This document shows, piece after piece, positions 1 to 5,846 of a stretch of 27,087 nucleotides of DNA. Both the position numbers and the translations under genes were made by a program. Below the pieces are notes generated by a model. That model had not been told where the DNA came from and searched no databases. It saw only the letters and a program-made list of their open reading frames with translations. Source of the stretch: a virus. The stretch spans positions 1-27,087 of IMG/VR virus record IMGVR_UViG_3300043436_004896, one strand, 5' to 3'. Every line of letters begins with the position of its first letter. Position 1 is the stretch's first letter.

Positions 1-44
1 ATGTAGGCGGATTCGTTACCCAAACATTTTAACCCCATATCCCC
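1..44. other. C-rich stretch downstream of HNH gene, possible packaging-site region
   Basis: These bases follow the stop codon of the small HNH endonuclease and hold two C runs (CCCC and CCCCC on the plus strand, so G runs in the transcript), unusual in such AT-rich DNA. In many HK97-like cos phages a G-rich stretch and the cohesive-end site lie next to a small HNH gene upstream of the terminase genes. That parallel is the only support for a packaging role, and no cos site can be proven here. No gene is seen in these 44 bases. Confidence 0.25.
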
Positions 45-344
45 CTAACTTCGACTTTCTGTTGCAGATTTTATATTATGACAACGTTCACACAATGCTT
101 GAAGGTTCTCTTCATCTAACCTTTCACCACCACGGTTGATAGGTAGTATATGGTCGGCTACTGTTGCTTTGGTTACTTCATCATTCGCTTCACAATGTTT
201 ACACAACGGATTCTTATCTAAGAATAACTTTCTTAACTTACGCCACGCCCAACTGTTATAGAAGTCTGCATTGCTGTTATCACGTTCAAACGGCTTGCGG
301 TCCACTACCCAACTACGCTTCACTGCTTTAGGTTTGTTTGCCAT
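45..344 (-). CDS. Small HNH endonuclease
   Basis: Free-standing HNH nuclease of about 99 residues. The C-terminal half has a zinc-type CxxC pair (CKHC, later CERC) around the HNH core: an ADH motif, then the LQALCERCHN segment that supplies the N and the final H. Phage HNH proteins of this size usually sit beside the terminase genes, and in HK97-like phages such proteins nick DNA and help terminase in cos cleavage; a role here is inferred from that. I chose the ATG at 344, two bases after the helicase stop; an in-frame ATG at 365 would overlap the helicase gene by 19 bases. It is the last early gene in the window and reads towards the left edge, where terminase genes would be expected. Confidence 0.8.
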   Translation of the reverse strand: MANKPKAVKRSWVVDRKPFERDNSNADFYNSWAWRKLRKLFLDKNPLCKHCEANDEVTKATVADHILPINRGGERLDEENLQALCERCHNIKSATESRS

Positions 345-346
345 AA

Positions 347-1873
347 CTAATCTTCTTTTAACCAATCAGGCAAATCTGAATGTGGATTAATATTATCAAA
401 AGCTTCAGTAGGATTTCCCATTGGTATCGCTTGTACTACATCGGATTCATAGTGTATGTGATTCTCGCTTTCATCTTGCGGATCTACAAACTTTGTCTTA
501 TCACCAATCCATTTCAAGTTTGTAACACCAACAGAACCACCACGGTATTTAGCGAATATCAATTCAGTATTACCACCATCAGCTACCATATCTTCAAACT
601 CCGGACTTCCTTCTATTTCAATCTTGTAGTATTCAGGTCGGTATATAAATTGAATGATGTCTGCATCTTGCTCTATTGCTCCTGATTCACGCAAATCAGA
701 TAACAATGGTCTTTTACTTGAACCACGTGTTTCTACTGCTCTACTCAATTGCGATAAGGCAATCACCGGAATATCTAATTCCTTTGCTAACATCTTCAAT
801 CTTCTACTTATAGATGATATTTCTTGTTCTCTATTACCTTTGATTGTACTGTTTGTCATTAGCTGTAGGTAATCGATAACCAATAACTTAATATCAAACA
901 TACGTTTCCAATAGCGCGCTTTTAATACAATGATGTTTATATCAGTTTCAGAAGCATCATCGATAAGTAAATTATATTCAGACATTCTACCCTGGTGATT
1001 CGCATACGATTCGAAATACTTTTGTTTATCGAATCCGGTTTTAATCAATTGTGAAAGATGAAAGTTTGTATCAATTGCTACAGCACGTGCTGTTAATTGA
1101 AGTGCCGACATTTCTAAAGAAATAAATCCTACAGGATTTCCCATCTTCACATTCTCGATAGCAGTTTTAAGAATCAAAGAAGTTTTTCCCATTCCAGGGC
1201 GTGCTGCTAAGATGATTAATTCTTGCGGTTGATAACCACCGGTGTATTTGTTTACACGTTTGAATCCGGTATGCACACCGATTAGTTTATCGTTTTCTGT
1301 TTGGTTTGAAAGGAATTCAATCTTCTTTGAAAGTTCCTGAAGATTTTCTTTAAATAACTTTGCTTTTCTTCCATTGATACCAATGTTAGAAATTACATCA
1401 AACTGATGTTGAAGCTTTGCCATCAAATCAAAAATATCAGTTGAATCGCTGTAGGCTAATGCAGTAGTGTTGTGATTGAATTTAATGATTTCACGTGCAA
1501 TGTATTTCTGTAAAAGAATTCTACACCAGTACTCTATGTGTGCAGCAGAAGAAGCTTTTTGCATCAATTGAATCAAATAGTATTCACCACCCACCAATTC
1601 CATTTTACCAAATCGGCGTAACCTTTGCGAAATAGTTAACATATCGATTGGTTCGCCTTCAGCAAATAAAGAATGGATTGCTTCAAAAATGTATTTGTTT
1701 TGTTCTTTGTAGAATGCATCACCGGTTTTAATCACCATCATCATTTCATCCACACCTTGCTTATCAATAATTGCAGCACCCAAAACTGATTCTTCAATAT
1801 CAATTGCAGAAGGTGGAATCATACCTTTATGCATTTCAATTATCTTTGTTTTATTTACTTGAATTGGTTCCAT
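347..1873 (-). CDS. dnaB: Replicative DNA helicase, DnaB family
   Basis: Hexameric 5'-3' helicase of 508 residues that would unwind the phage replication fork. The N-terminal DnaB domain (about residues 20-125) is followed by a RecA-type ATPase domain. Walker A is AARPGMGKTS (about 223-232), Walker B is LLVIDYLQL (about 330-338), the conserved DnaB block SDLRESGAIEQDADII is at about 392-407, and AKYRGG carries the likely arginine finger near 444. Length is close to the family norm with an acidic extra tail after about residue 465. It lies two bases downstream of the replication initiator, the usual lambda O/P-like pairing of origin binder and helicase function. Because the phage encodes its own DnaB it may not need the host helicase, though no loader protein is recognised. 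Confidence 0.95.
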   Translation of the reverse strand: MEPIQVNKTKIIEMHKGMIPPSAIDIEESVLGAAIIDKQGVDEMMMVIKTGDAFYKEQNKYIFEAIHSLFAEGEPIDMLTISQRLRRFGKMELVGGEYYLIQLMQKASSAAHIEYWCRILLQKYIAREIIKFNHNTTALAYSDSTDIFDLMAKLQHQFDVISNIGINGRKAKLFKENLQELSKKIEFLSNQTENDKLIGVHTGFKRVNKYTGGYQPQELIILAARPGMGKTSLILKTAIENVKMGNPVGFISLEMSALQLTARAVAIDTNFHLSQLIKTGFDKQKYFESYANHQGRMSEYNLLIDDASETDINIIVLKARYWKRMFDIKLLVIDYLQLMTNSTIKGNREQEISSISRRLKMLAKELDIPVIALSQLSRAVETRGSSKRPLLSDLRESGAIEQDADIIQFIYRPEYYKIEIEGSPEFEDMVADGGNTELIFAKYRGGSVGVTNLKWIGDKTKFVDPQDESENHIHYESDVVQAIPMGNPTEAFDNINPHSDLPDWLKED

Positions 1874-1875
1874 GA

Positions 1876-2565
1876 TTAAAATCTATTTGCCATGTAGGCT
1901 GGTTTATTGTTTTCTTCTTTTTGGTGTAGATCAATTACTTTTGATGATTCGTTTTGATTTCTGATGAAGTTCACTGCGAAAGAAATTAATCGGCCACGAA
2001 TTACACGCTGATCAAACTCTAATTTTTCTTTTTCACATTTCGCATTGAACAAAATTTTAAACTCATTGAAGTCTGAAATTTTAGATTTATATTCCATACA
2101 AAATTGCTCATAAGCAGAAGGAAAATTATTTTCAAAAAAATCAAGTGCGAACTCCTCTCTATTAATTGTATTATTAATTGTAATATTCTCATATATTGAT
2201 TTGCGCTTTTCGTCAATAGGTCTTGCGCTTTTCGTCAATACCTCTTGCGTTTTTTGCGTATAGGTCTTGCGCTTTTCGTCAATAGCTTTTAAAGGCTTTA
2301 CACTTAATACAATTTGTCTTGTATTCCCTTGTTTTTTGTTTAATTTAGTTTTGATATGACCTCTTTTTTCTAACTGAGAAATCCATCTAGAAATAGTAGA
2401 ACAACTTACTTTGTAAAGTTCAGCGAAATAGCTATTTTCTGCCCAGCAATACCCTTCTACATTACACATAGCCGATATTTCACCGTAAAGCAATTTAGCA
2501 TTAGGTATTATTTCGTTATCATAACGAACAGAAGCTGGTATTATAGCGTAGAAATTAGGTTGCAT
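1876..2565 (-). CDS. Replication initiator with N-terminal helix-turn-helix (lambda O-like)
   Basis: Protein of 229 residues. The first ~95 residues form a winged-helix/HTH domain of the kind seen in phage replication initiators (PNAKLLYGEISAMCN, then FAELYKVSCSTISRWISQLEKRGHI as the recognition region). A low-complexity linker (about 95-135) follows, encoded by the iterons listed separately, then a C-terminal helical domain (about 135-210). The arrangement matches lambda O: DNA-binding N-terminus, origin iterons inside the gene, C-terminus that contacts the helicase. The gene sits directly upstream of dnaB. The linker contains IDEKRK twice, but these come from DNA repeats read in different frames, so the repeat is kept for its DNA, not its protein. 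Family identity is inferred from layout and motif. Confidence 0.8.
   Translation of the reverse strand: MQPNFYAIIPASVRYDNEIIPNAKLLYGEISAMCNVEGYCWAENSYFAELYKVSCSTISRWISQLEKRGHIKTKLNKKQGNTRQIVLSVKPLKAIDEKRKTYTQKTQEVLTKSARPIDEKRKSIYENITINNTINREEFALDFFENNFPSAYEQFCMEYKSKISDFNEFKILFNAKCEKEKLEFDQRVIRGRLISFAVNFIRNQNESSKVIDLHQKEENNKPAYMANRF
2161..2200. other. AT-rich block beside iterons, candidate DNA-unwinding element
   Basis: Forty bases made almost wholly of A and T, with a repeated ATTAATTGTA-like unit, directly adjoin the four-iteron array. Lambdoid origins have the same order: four iterons, then an AT-rich region of about 40 bp that melts on initiator binding. It lies inside the initiator coding region (residues of the NITINNTINREE type), so the composition is compatible with coding. 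The unwinding role is inferred. Confidence 0.6.
2201..2284. repeat. Four 22-bp iterons, candidate phage replication origin
   Basis: Copies of TTGCGCTTTTCGTCAATA start at 2201, 2223 and 2267, with a diverged copy (TTGCGTTTTTTGCGTATA) at 2245, so the period is exactly 22 bp, two helical turns. Twenty-two is not a multiple of three, so the copies are read in different frames of the overlapping initiator gene (IDEKRK, VLTKSARP, YTQKTQE, IDEKRK). Conservation across frames shows selection on the DNA. The initiator would bind here and recruit DnaB; that is inferred from the lambda model. Confidence 0.8.
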
Positions 2566-2568
2566 AAC

Positions 2569-3015
2569 TTATCTTTTACTTAATGCTAAATAACCCAGTT
2601 TAACCTTTTCTACATCGATAATTTTACCGGCAATATCACTCATAGATTTTGCTTTCTCATAATCTTCTTTAGTAGCATTACCACCTGATATTTTTTGAAA
2701 CATACCCATTAATCCAGCACTTAAATCAACACATGTTTCAGGAACATATACAGCAGGCGTTTTAACCTCTTTTTTAGCTTTACTTTGTTGAATTTCAGTA
2801 GATGAATTACCAACAAAAGTTACTTTAGTCATGAAATCTTCAATAGCTGAATGATTCACTACAAAAGTTCGTGAATCTGTTTCAATCTTATACTTATTAC
2901 CCACTAAAGCTACTTCAATACATTTGTGTGTTTTTTTAATTAAATGCGGTGCTTCCTGGTACACAAAATCGAACCCTTCGAAATTGTATTTTAATTCTTC
3001 TAACTTGTTTTGCAT
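2569..3015 (-). CDS. Early operon protein of unknown function
   Basis: Protein of 148 residues that I do not recognise. The first ~75 residues look like a small mixed alpha/beta domain (KYNFEGFDFVYQEAP, then KYKIETDSRTFVVNHSAIEDFM). A Lys/Thr/Val-rich linker follows, and the last ~60 residues are helical (SAGLMGMFQKISGG, then KAKSMSDIAGKIIDVEKVKLGYLAL). The C-terminal pattern resembles small phage proteins often found beside replication genes, but no catalytic motif is visible. Its start overlaps the end of the upstream HNH gene by 16 bases and its stop is three bases before the initiator start, so all are probably translated from one early transcript. A replication or recombination accessory role is a guess from position. 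Confidence 0.7.
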   Translation of the reverse strand: MQNKLEELKYNFEGFDFVYQEAPHLIKKTHKCIEVALVGNKYKIETDSRTFVVNHSAIEDFMTKVTFVGNSSTEIQQSKAKKEVKTPAVYVPETCVDLSAGLMGMFQKISGGNATKEDYEKAKSMSDIAGKIIDVEKVKLGYLALSKR

Positions 3016-3728
3016 GATTCTTTTAATTTTTGGTTTAACTTAATTAGCGTGCGCTTTGCTTCAATTAGAATAGACGCATTTTCTTTTATATATTCAACTT
3101 CAATTGGATTTTTAACCCCTAAAAAACGTTTTACAATAGAATCATCACAAAACGAATTTTCGATTAAATTTTCACCCATAGAAGCCATAAATAAATTTTC
3201 AATAACTATATTTTCTTTGTTGCCATCTTTAAACTTAATCATCATTCCTTTTGGAACTGGTCCGTTGTGTTGCTCCCAAAGTAATCGATGTTTTAATTCA
3301 AAGTTTTTAACCCTTTTTTCGCCATATTCATCACGAACTTTTACTTCAATATAACCATCACGTGTTTTGCGTTCCCAACCAATAGCTTTCCAATTTTGCG
3401 GAATATTACGTTTTGGAAATTGTGTTTTTCTTGAACGTTCCTGACTTTCTTCAGGCATAAAATCATCCCACTTTTTACCTTTGTTATGTGATACATTACC
3501 TTTTTTAAATCGGCTTTTTACACCATGCGTTCGTAAAGTTTCTGCAAACATTTCTTGTTGCTTCAATAAAAATTCAGATGAACGTTCTATTCCTAAGTCT
3601 TTTGCTTTTTTCCAACAGTAAGGACCTTTTCTACCAATTATTTCACCTACTTCTTCCGTTGGTGTATTTGGCCATAAATCTCTAAGCAACTGCAATTCGC
3701 TTGCATTCCATTTTCGAGGCATATCCAA
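3000..3728 (-). CDS. HNH endonuclease with N-terminal homeodomain-like DNA-binding domain
   Basis: Protein of 242 residues with two parts. Residues ~4-47 (KWNASELQLLRDLWPNTPTEEVGEIIGRKGPYCWKKAKDLGI) form a SANT/Myb-like helix-turn-helix. Residues ~150-190 hold an HNH_3-type nuclease core: LKHRLLWEQHNGPVPKG supplies the first His, FKDGNKEN and IVIENL the Asn pair. A basic linker (SRFKKGNVSHNKGKKW) joins them, as in phage homing-type endonucleases. The first ~40 bases overlap the end of the DnaA-like gene; a second in-frame ATG at 3722 (MPRKW) is an equally good start. It may be a selfish insertion in the early operon or a working phage nuclease; the sequence cannot tell. Confidence 0.8.
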   Translation of the reverse strand: MDMPRKWNASELQLLRDLWPNTPTEEVGEIIGRKGPYCWKKAKDLGIERSSEFLLKQQEMFAETLRTHGVKSRFKKGNVSHNKGKKWDDFMPEESQERSRKTQFPKRNIPQNWKAIGWERKTRDGYIEVKVRDEYGEKRVKNFELKHRLLWEQHNGPVPKGMMIKFKDGNKENIVIENLFMASMGENLIENSFCDDSIVKRFLGVKNPIEVEYIKENASILIEAKRTLIKLNQKLKESCKTS

Positions 3729-4002
3729 TAATTTTAGTTACTTCAGTAATTTTGTTTCTAGTAGTTGCATCAATCAAAAAAATCATTTCAATTTCATCTA
3801 CAACCGTTGGCACGTAATAAGTATTCATTGAATACGCTACTGCAATGTTTCTTTTATCAAATTCAAGCAACTTGCTTAAGATGAAAACCACTACTTTTTT
3901 GTATGGTGTATCTTTTACTCCAATTACTTCTGATAATTTGCAGTTGAATACTTGCATTACAGCTAATTCAACTTCTTTTGCTTTGGTTTCGTTGTAGATC
4001 AT
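3682..4002 (-). CDS. Small early protein resembling DnaA domain IV
   Basis: Protein of 106 residues. Residues ~10-70 read like the origin-binding C-terminal domain of DnaA: a helix (AKEVELAVMQVFN), a loop (CKLSEVIGVKD), a long helix (YKKVVVFILSKLLEF), the segment KRNIAVAYSMNTYYVPTVVDEIE where DnaA has its turn and DHSTV signature, then helix. The signature is only loosely kept (YYVPTV), and no ATPase domain is present. If correct, it would be a stand-alone DNA-binding module that could compete for or mark DnaA boxes. It begins just downstream of a structured intergenic element. An unrelated HTH fold is the main alternative. Confidence 0.65.
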   Translation of the reverse strand: MIYNETKAKEVELAVMQVFNCKLSEVIGVKDTPYKKVVVFILSKLLEFDKRNIAVAYSMNTYYVPTVVDEIEMIFLIDATTRNKITEVTKIIGYASKMECKRIAVA

Positions 4003-4021
4003 ATTTTTAATTTTTTAATAA

Positions 4022-4106
4022 AAAAGCAGTTGTCCCAGATTTCGAGTTAAACATTTTCATGCCTTGTACTATTCCCTACTTCTCACGATAGTAGGCAACT
4101 GCTTTT
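4022..4106 (-). ncRNA. Structured intergenic RNA or complex terminator
   Basis: An 11-bp perfect inverted repeat (AAAAGCAGTTG at 4022-4032, CAACTGCTTTT at 4096-4106) encloses a second hairpin (CCTACT at 4075-4080, AGTAGG at 4090-4095) that abuts the outer arm. On the minus strand the outer stem ends in a T-run, as in an intrinsic terminator, but the ~63-base interior is far longer than a normal loop and includes an unpaired stretch. It fills almost the whole space between the 60-residue protein and the DnaA-like gene. It could be an attenuator, a processed small RNA, or a terminator separating immediate-early from later genes. No known RNA family is recognised. Confidence 0.5.
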
Positions 4107-4108
4107 AA

Positions 4109-4291
4109 TTATACTGATTTCAATTTTTTACAATTCACACATTTACTAATTGTATCACACACATACTCTTCATTGCATAATTCACCTGGTTTACATTTTG
4201 GATATGTTTTACCAACACGGCTATTGGTTCCGTTATATTTTGCAGCTGCATTGGATGCAGATTTTGGAAATTTTAAAACTTTGCTAGACAT
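4109..4291 (-). CDS. Small cysteine-containing early protein, unknown
   Basis: Protein of 60 residues with a basic N-terminal half and five cysteines in the C-terminal half (CKPGELC, then VCDTISKCVNCKK), spaced so that four could hold a zinc ion as a small knuckle. I do not recognise a family. It overlaps the stop of the preceding gene by eight bases, so it belongs to the immediate-early operon driven from the operator region. Small zinc-knuckle proteins in this position in phages often bind nucleic acid or host proteins; that is only a possibility. Confidence 0.65.
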   Translation of the reverse strand: MSSKVLKFPKSASNAAAKYNGTNSRVGKTYPKCKPGELCNEEYVCDTISKCVNCKKLKSV

Positions 4292-4592
4292 ATCCTAAAC
4301 GTGTTAATGCAGCTGTTAAAATGATAATTTGATTGTGTTTGTTTCTTGCTACTTCAGTAGGTAAAAAAGTGCCGTTTTGAATCCAGCGTTCTAATGAAGT
4401 GCGGGTTTTTATAGGAAGCAATTCCAATTGCAATATTTCACCAAGCGTTAAAGTAGATCTACGCAATAAATCTTTACGTTTTTGATGAATGTCTGTTTTT
4501 GCCATTTTCTCCAATTGCGATTTTGAAACAATTACCAAACCTCTTTTTTCAAGGTATTTAGCAAAATCCGATGCTTTAATTACAGCTTCCAT
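4284..4592 (-). CDS. Early DNA-binding-like protein, excisionase/MerR-type fold possible
   Basis: Protein of 102 residues. The N-terminus is helical and charged (SDFAKYLEKRGLVIVSKSQLEKMAK). The second half (LGEILQLELLPIKTRTSLERWIQNGTFLPTEVARNKHNQIIILTAALTRLGYV) reads like a compact winged-helix of the excisionase/MerR-like kind, with SLERWIQNGTF as the recognition helix and turn. Such proteins in early phage operons act as Xis, AlpA-like regulators or Cro analogues. It is coupled to the preceding gene by a TAATG stop-start overlap. The phage has an integrase and an attP but no clear excisionase elsewhere, which makes this the best Xis candidate; low certainty. Confidence 0.65.
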   Translation of the reverse strand: MEAVIKASDFAKYLEKRGLVIVSKSQLEKMAKTDIHQKRKDLLRRSTLTLGEILQLELLPIKTRTSLERWIQNGTFLPTEVARNKHNQIIILTAALTRLGYV

Positions 4593-4855
4593 TATTCTGA
4601 TTTTAAACGATCAAAAACATCAGTTAATTTTTCACATATATCTTCATCAACAATTCTAAAGTGCCAAAAATCCCATAAGCGACCTTCAGGCATTTCAGGA
4701 TAATAATTTGATACAATAGCAAACAATGCATCAAAACTTTTAAAACCTTTATCAAAGAATTTTTTCAAAACTTGTGAAGATTTAAATGCGGTATCAATTC
4801 TTTTAATCGTCTTAATATCTCGCTGTTTCATTTTCGATAATTCATCTAATGGCAT
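4592..4855 (-). CDS. First early protein, unknown (possible regulator)
   Basis: Protein of 87 residues, largely helical and charged, with a distinctive aromatic run (VSNYYPEMPEGRLWDFWHFRIVDEDICEKLTDVF). I do not recognise the family. It is the first gene of the minus-strand early operon, directly downstream of the operator-bearing promoter and divergent from the XRE repressor, the place that Cro or an antirepressor takes in lambdoid phages. No evident helix-turn-helix is seen, so a direct Cro role is not supported; a partner of the repressor or a host takeover protein is as likely. Confidence 0.7.
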   Translation of the reverse strand: MPLDELSKMKQRDIKTIKRIDTAFKSSQVLKKFFDKGFKSFDALFAIVSNYYPEMPEGRLWDFWHFRIVDEDICEKLTDVFDRLKSE

Positions 4856-4892
4856 AACTTTTGTATATTTGTATTATAAATTATGTGAATAA

Positions 4893-4912
4893 TTACTATA
4901 CAAATATAGTAA
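4893..4912. promoter_or_regulatory. Operator palindrome 1
   Basis: Perfect palindromic arms TTACTATA and TATAGTAA separated by CAAA. It overlaps the minus-strand -7 element at 4901-4908, so a bound repressor would block the early promoter. The same half-site TACTATA recurs in operator 2. The XRE-type protein encoded alongside is the natural ligand (inferred). Confidence 0.7.
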
Positions 4913-4933
4913 GTTATACTATACAAAAAACAA
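4901..4933 (-). promoter_or_regulatory. Early operon promoter (Bacteroidota type)
   Basis: On the minus strand a perfect -7 element TATATTTG (4908-4901) is preceded by TTG at 4933-4931 with a 22-base spacer, within the Flavobacterium range for TTG / TAnnTTTG promoters. It lies ~45 bases upstream of the first early gene's ATG, giving a leader of ~35-40 bases. Operator 1 covers the -7 element and operator 2 covers the upstream element. Confidence 0.6.
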
Positions 4934-4943
4934 AAGTATAGTA
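4917..4943. promoter_or_regulatory. Operator palindrome 2
   Basis: Arms TACTATAC (4917-4924) and GTATAGTA (4936-4943) are perfect inverse copies with an 11-base A-rich spacer. The half-site matches that of operator 1, giving four half-sites in 51 bases. The wider spacing suggests the two dimers contact each other or bind half-sites of neighbouring palindromes. Its right end lies ~44 bases before the repressor ATG, so it may also control the repressor. Confidence 0.65.
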
Positions 4944-4987
4944 ATTTTTACAAATTTTAACATTTTAAAAAAGATAAATAACTGATT

Positions 4988-5374
4988 ATGTACAACTTAA
5001 GTAAAATTGAGAAATTAAATTTTGTATTGGAAAAATGCAAAGAATTGAGTATTTCAGCTTATGAAATTGCTAAAAACACAGATTTAACTGAAGCAGGAAT
5101 CATAAGAATACTTAACGGAACGTCAAAAAATCCACACGAAAACACCTTAAATTCAATTATTTTGTTTTTAGAGAAAAAAGTTTTGGGTAAAAATATTGGT
5201 GAAAATCTTCACATAATAGAAGAAGAAAAAGAAGAATATAATAAATCAAACAGAACAGAAGATTATATTAAATGTTTAGAAGAAAGAAACAATTTAAATA
5301 TTAAAATTACCAAACTAAAACTTCTTTTAGCTAAACATAATATAGATTTTGAAAGTATTTTAAATGAAAAATAA
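4988..5374 (+). CDS. XRE-family phage repressor (CI-like)
   Basis: Protein of 128 residues that probably keeps the lysogenic state. The N-terminal ~70 residues form a helix-turn-helix of the XRE/Cro type (ISAYEIAKNTDLTEAGIIRILNGTSKNPHENTLNSIILFLEK, with DLTEAGIIRILNG as turn and recognition helix). The C-terminus is a charged linker and a predicted coiled coil (about 88-118: DYIKCLEERNNLNIKITKLKLLLAKH) that would serve for dimer formation. No S24 self-cleavage domain is present, so induction must differ from lambda CI: removal by an antirepressor or another signal. It is transcribed divergently from the early operon and faces four TACTATA half-sites. This short HTH plus coiled coil layout is common in flavobacterial phages and islands. 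Confidence 0.85.
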   Translation: MYNLSKIEKLNFVLEKCKELSISAYEIAKNTDLTEAGIIRILNGTSKNPHENTLNSIILFLEKKVLGKNIGENLHIIEEEKEEYNKSNRTEDYIKCLEERNNLNIKITKLKLLLAKHNIDFESILNEK

Positions 5375-5383
5375 TTATATTTG
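5349..5383 (+). promoter_or_regulatory. Promoter of the secreted-protein gene
   Basis: A perfect TATATTTG -7 element at 5376-5383 begins just after the repressor stop, with TTG at 5349-5351 and a 24-base spacer, slightly longer than usual. The ATG at 5403 is 19 bases past the -7 element, implying a leader of only about 12 bases. The element lets the gene be expressed apart from the repressor, as expected for a lysogeny gene. Confidence 0.5.
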
Positions 5384-5402
5384 AAGATAAATTACTTTAC
5401 AA

Positions 5403-5846
5403 ATGAAATACCTATTATTATTAATTTGCAGCATATCTTTTGCTCAAACGGAAAACATTTCGATTAAACACAATACTATTTATTTTACTGAAAAAATAAG
5501 TACTGATTCTACCTATATATCAAAACTTACTGATCACCCAAAAATTCAATTAAACGGTAATAAAGGATTTTTCAAAAACGCGGAATGTAAATGCCCTGGA
5601 ACATCTTTTTTTATATCAGAAGAAATGGATTTTGATTTTACAATCAAAGAAAATTCAGTAGAAATTTATAATATTCGCTTCAAAAACTCAATACAAGTTA
5701 ACCTTGGTGGCGCTTCAACAAGTTCAAGCGAAAATTCATTAGAATATTACGCTATAAAAAACGATGGAACATTGCGCCAAAACGGAACATTCAAAAAGAA
5801 TTACGAATGTTTGTCTAATTTTTTCAAAAGCGTTTTTAATCTATAA
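5403..5846 (+). CDS. Small secreted protein, candidate lysogenic-conversion factor
   Basis: Protein of 147 residues beginning with a Sec signal peptide (MKYLLLLICSISFAQ, cleavage likely near AFAQ/T), so it would be exported to the periplasm or surface. The mature part is mostly beta-strand like, with three cysteines (a CKC pair near residue 60 and YEC near 133) that could form a disulphide, and a Ser-rich loop (GGASTSSSENS). No family is recognised. It lies with the repressor on the lysogeny strand, has its own promoter-like element and overlaps the integrase stop by 11 bases tail to tail. Genes in this spot often change the surface of the lysogen, for example by excluding other phages; this is inferred from place and signal peptide only. 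Confidence 0.7.
   Translation: MKYLLLLICSISFAQTENISIKHNTIYFTEKISTDSTYISKLTDHPKIQLNGNKGFFKNAECKCPGTSFFISEEMDFDFTIKENSVEIYNIRFKNSIQVNLGGASTSSSENSLEYYAIKNDGTLRQNGTFKKNYECLSNFFKSVFNL

Noticed and set aside
2201-2284. Possible CRISPR-like repeat array
   Set aside because: The copies are contiguous with a 22-bp period and no unique spacers, lie inside an initiator gene, and no cas genes are present; iterons explain them.
4864-4871. Plus-strand TATATTTG as a promoter for the repressor
   Set aside because: It lies about 110 bases upstream of the repressor ATG, on the far side of the operators, and has no TTG at the expected distance.
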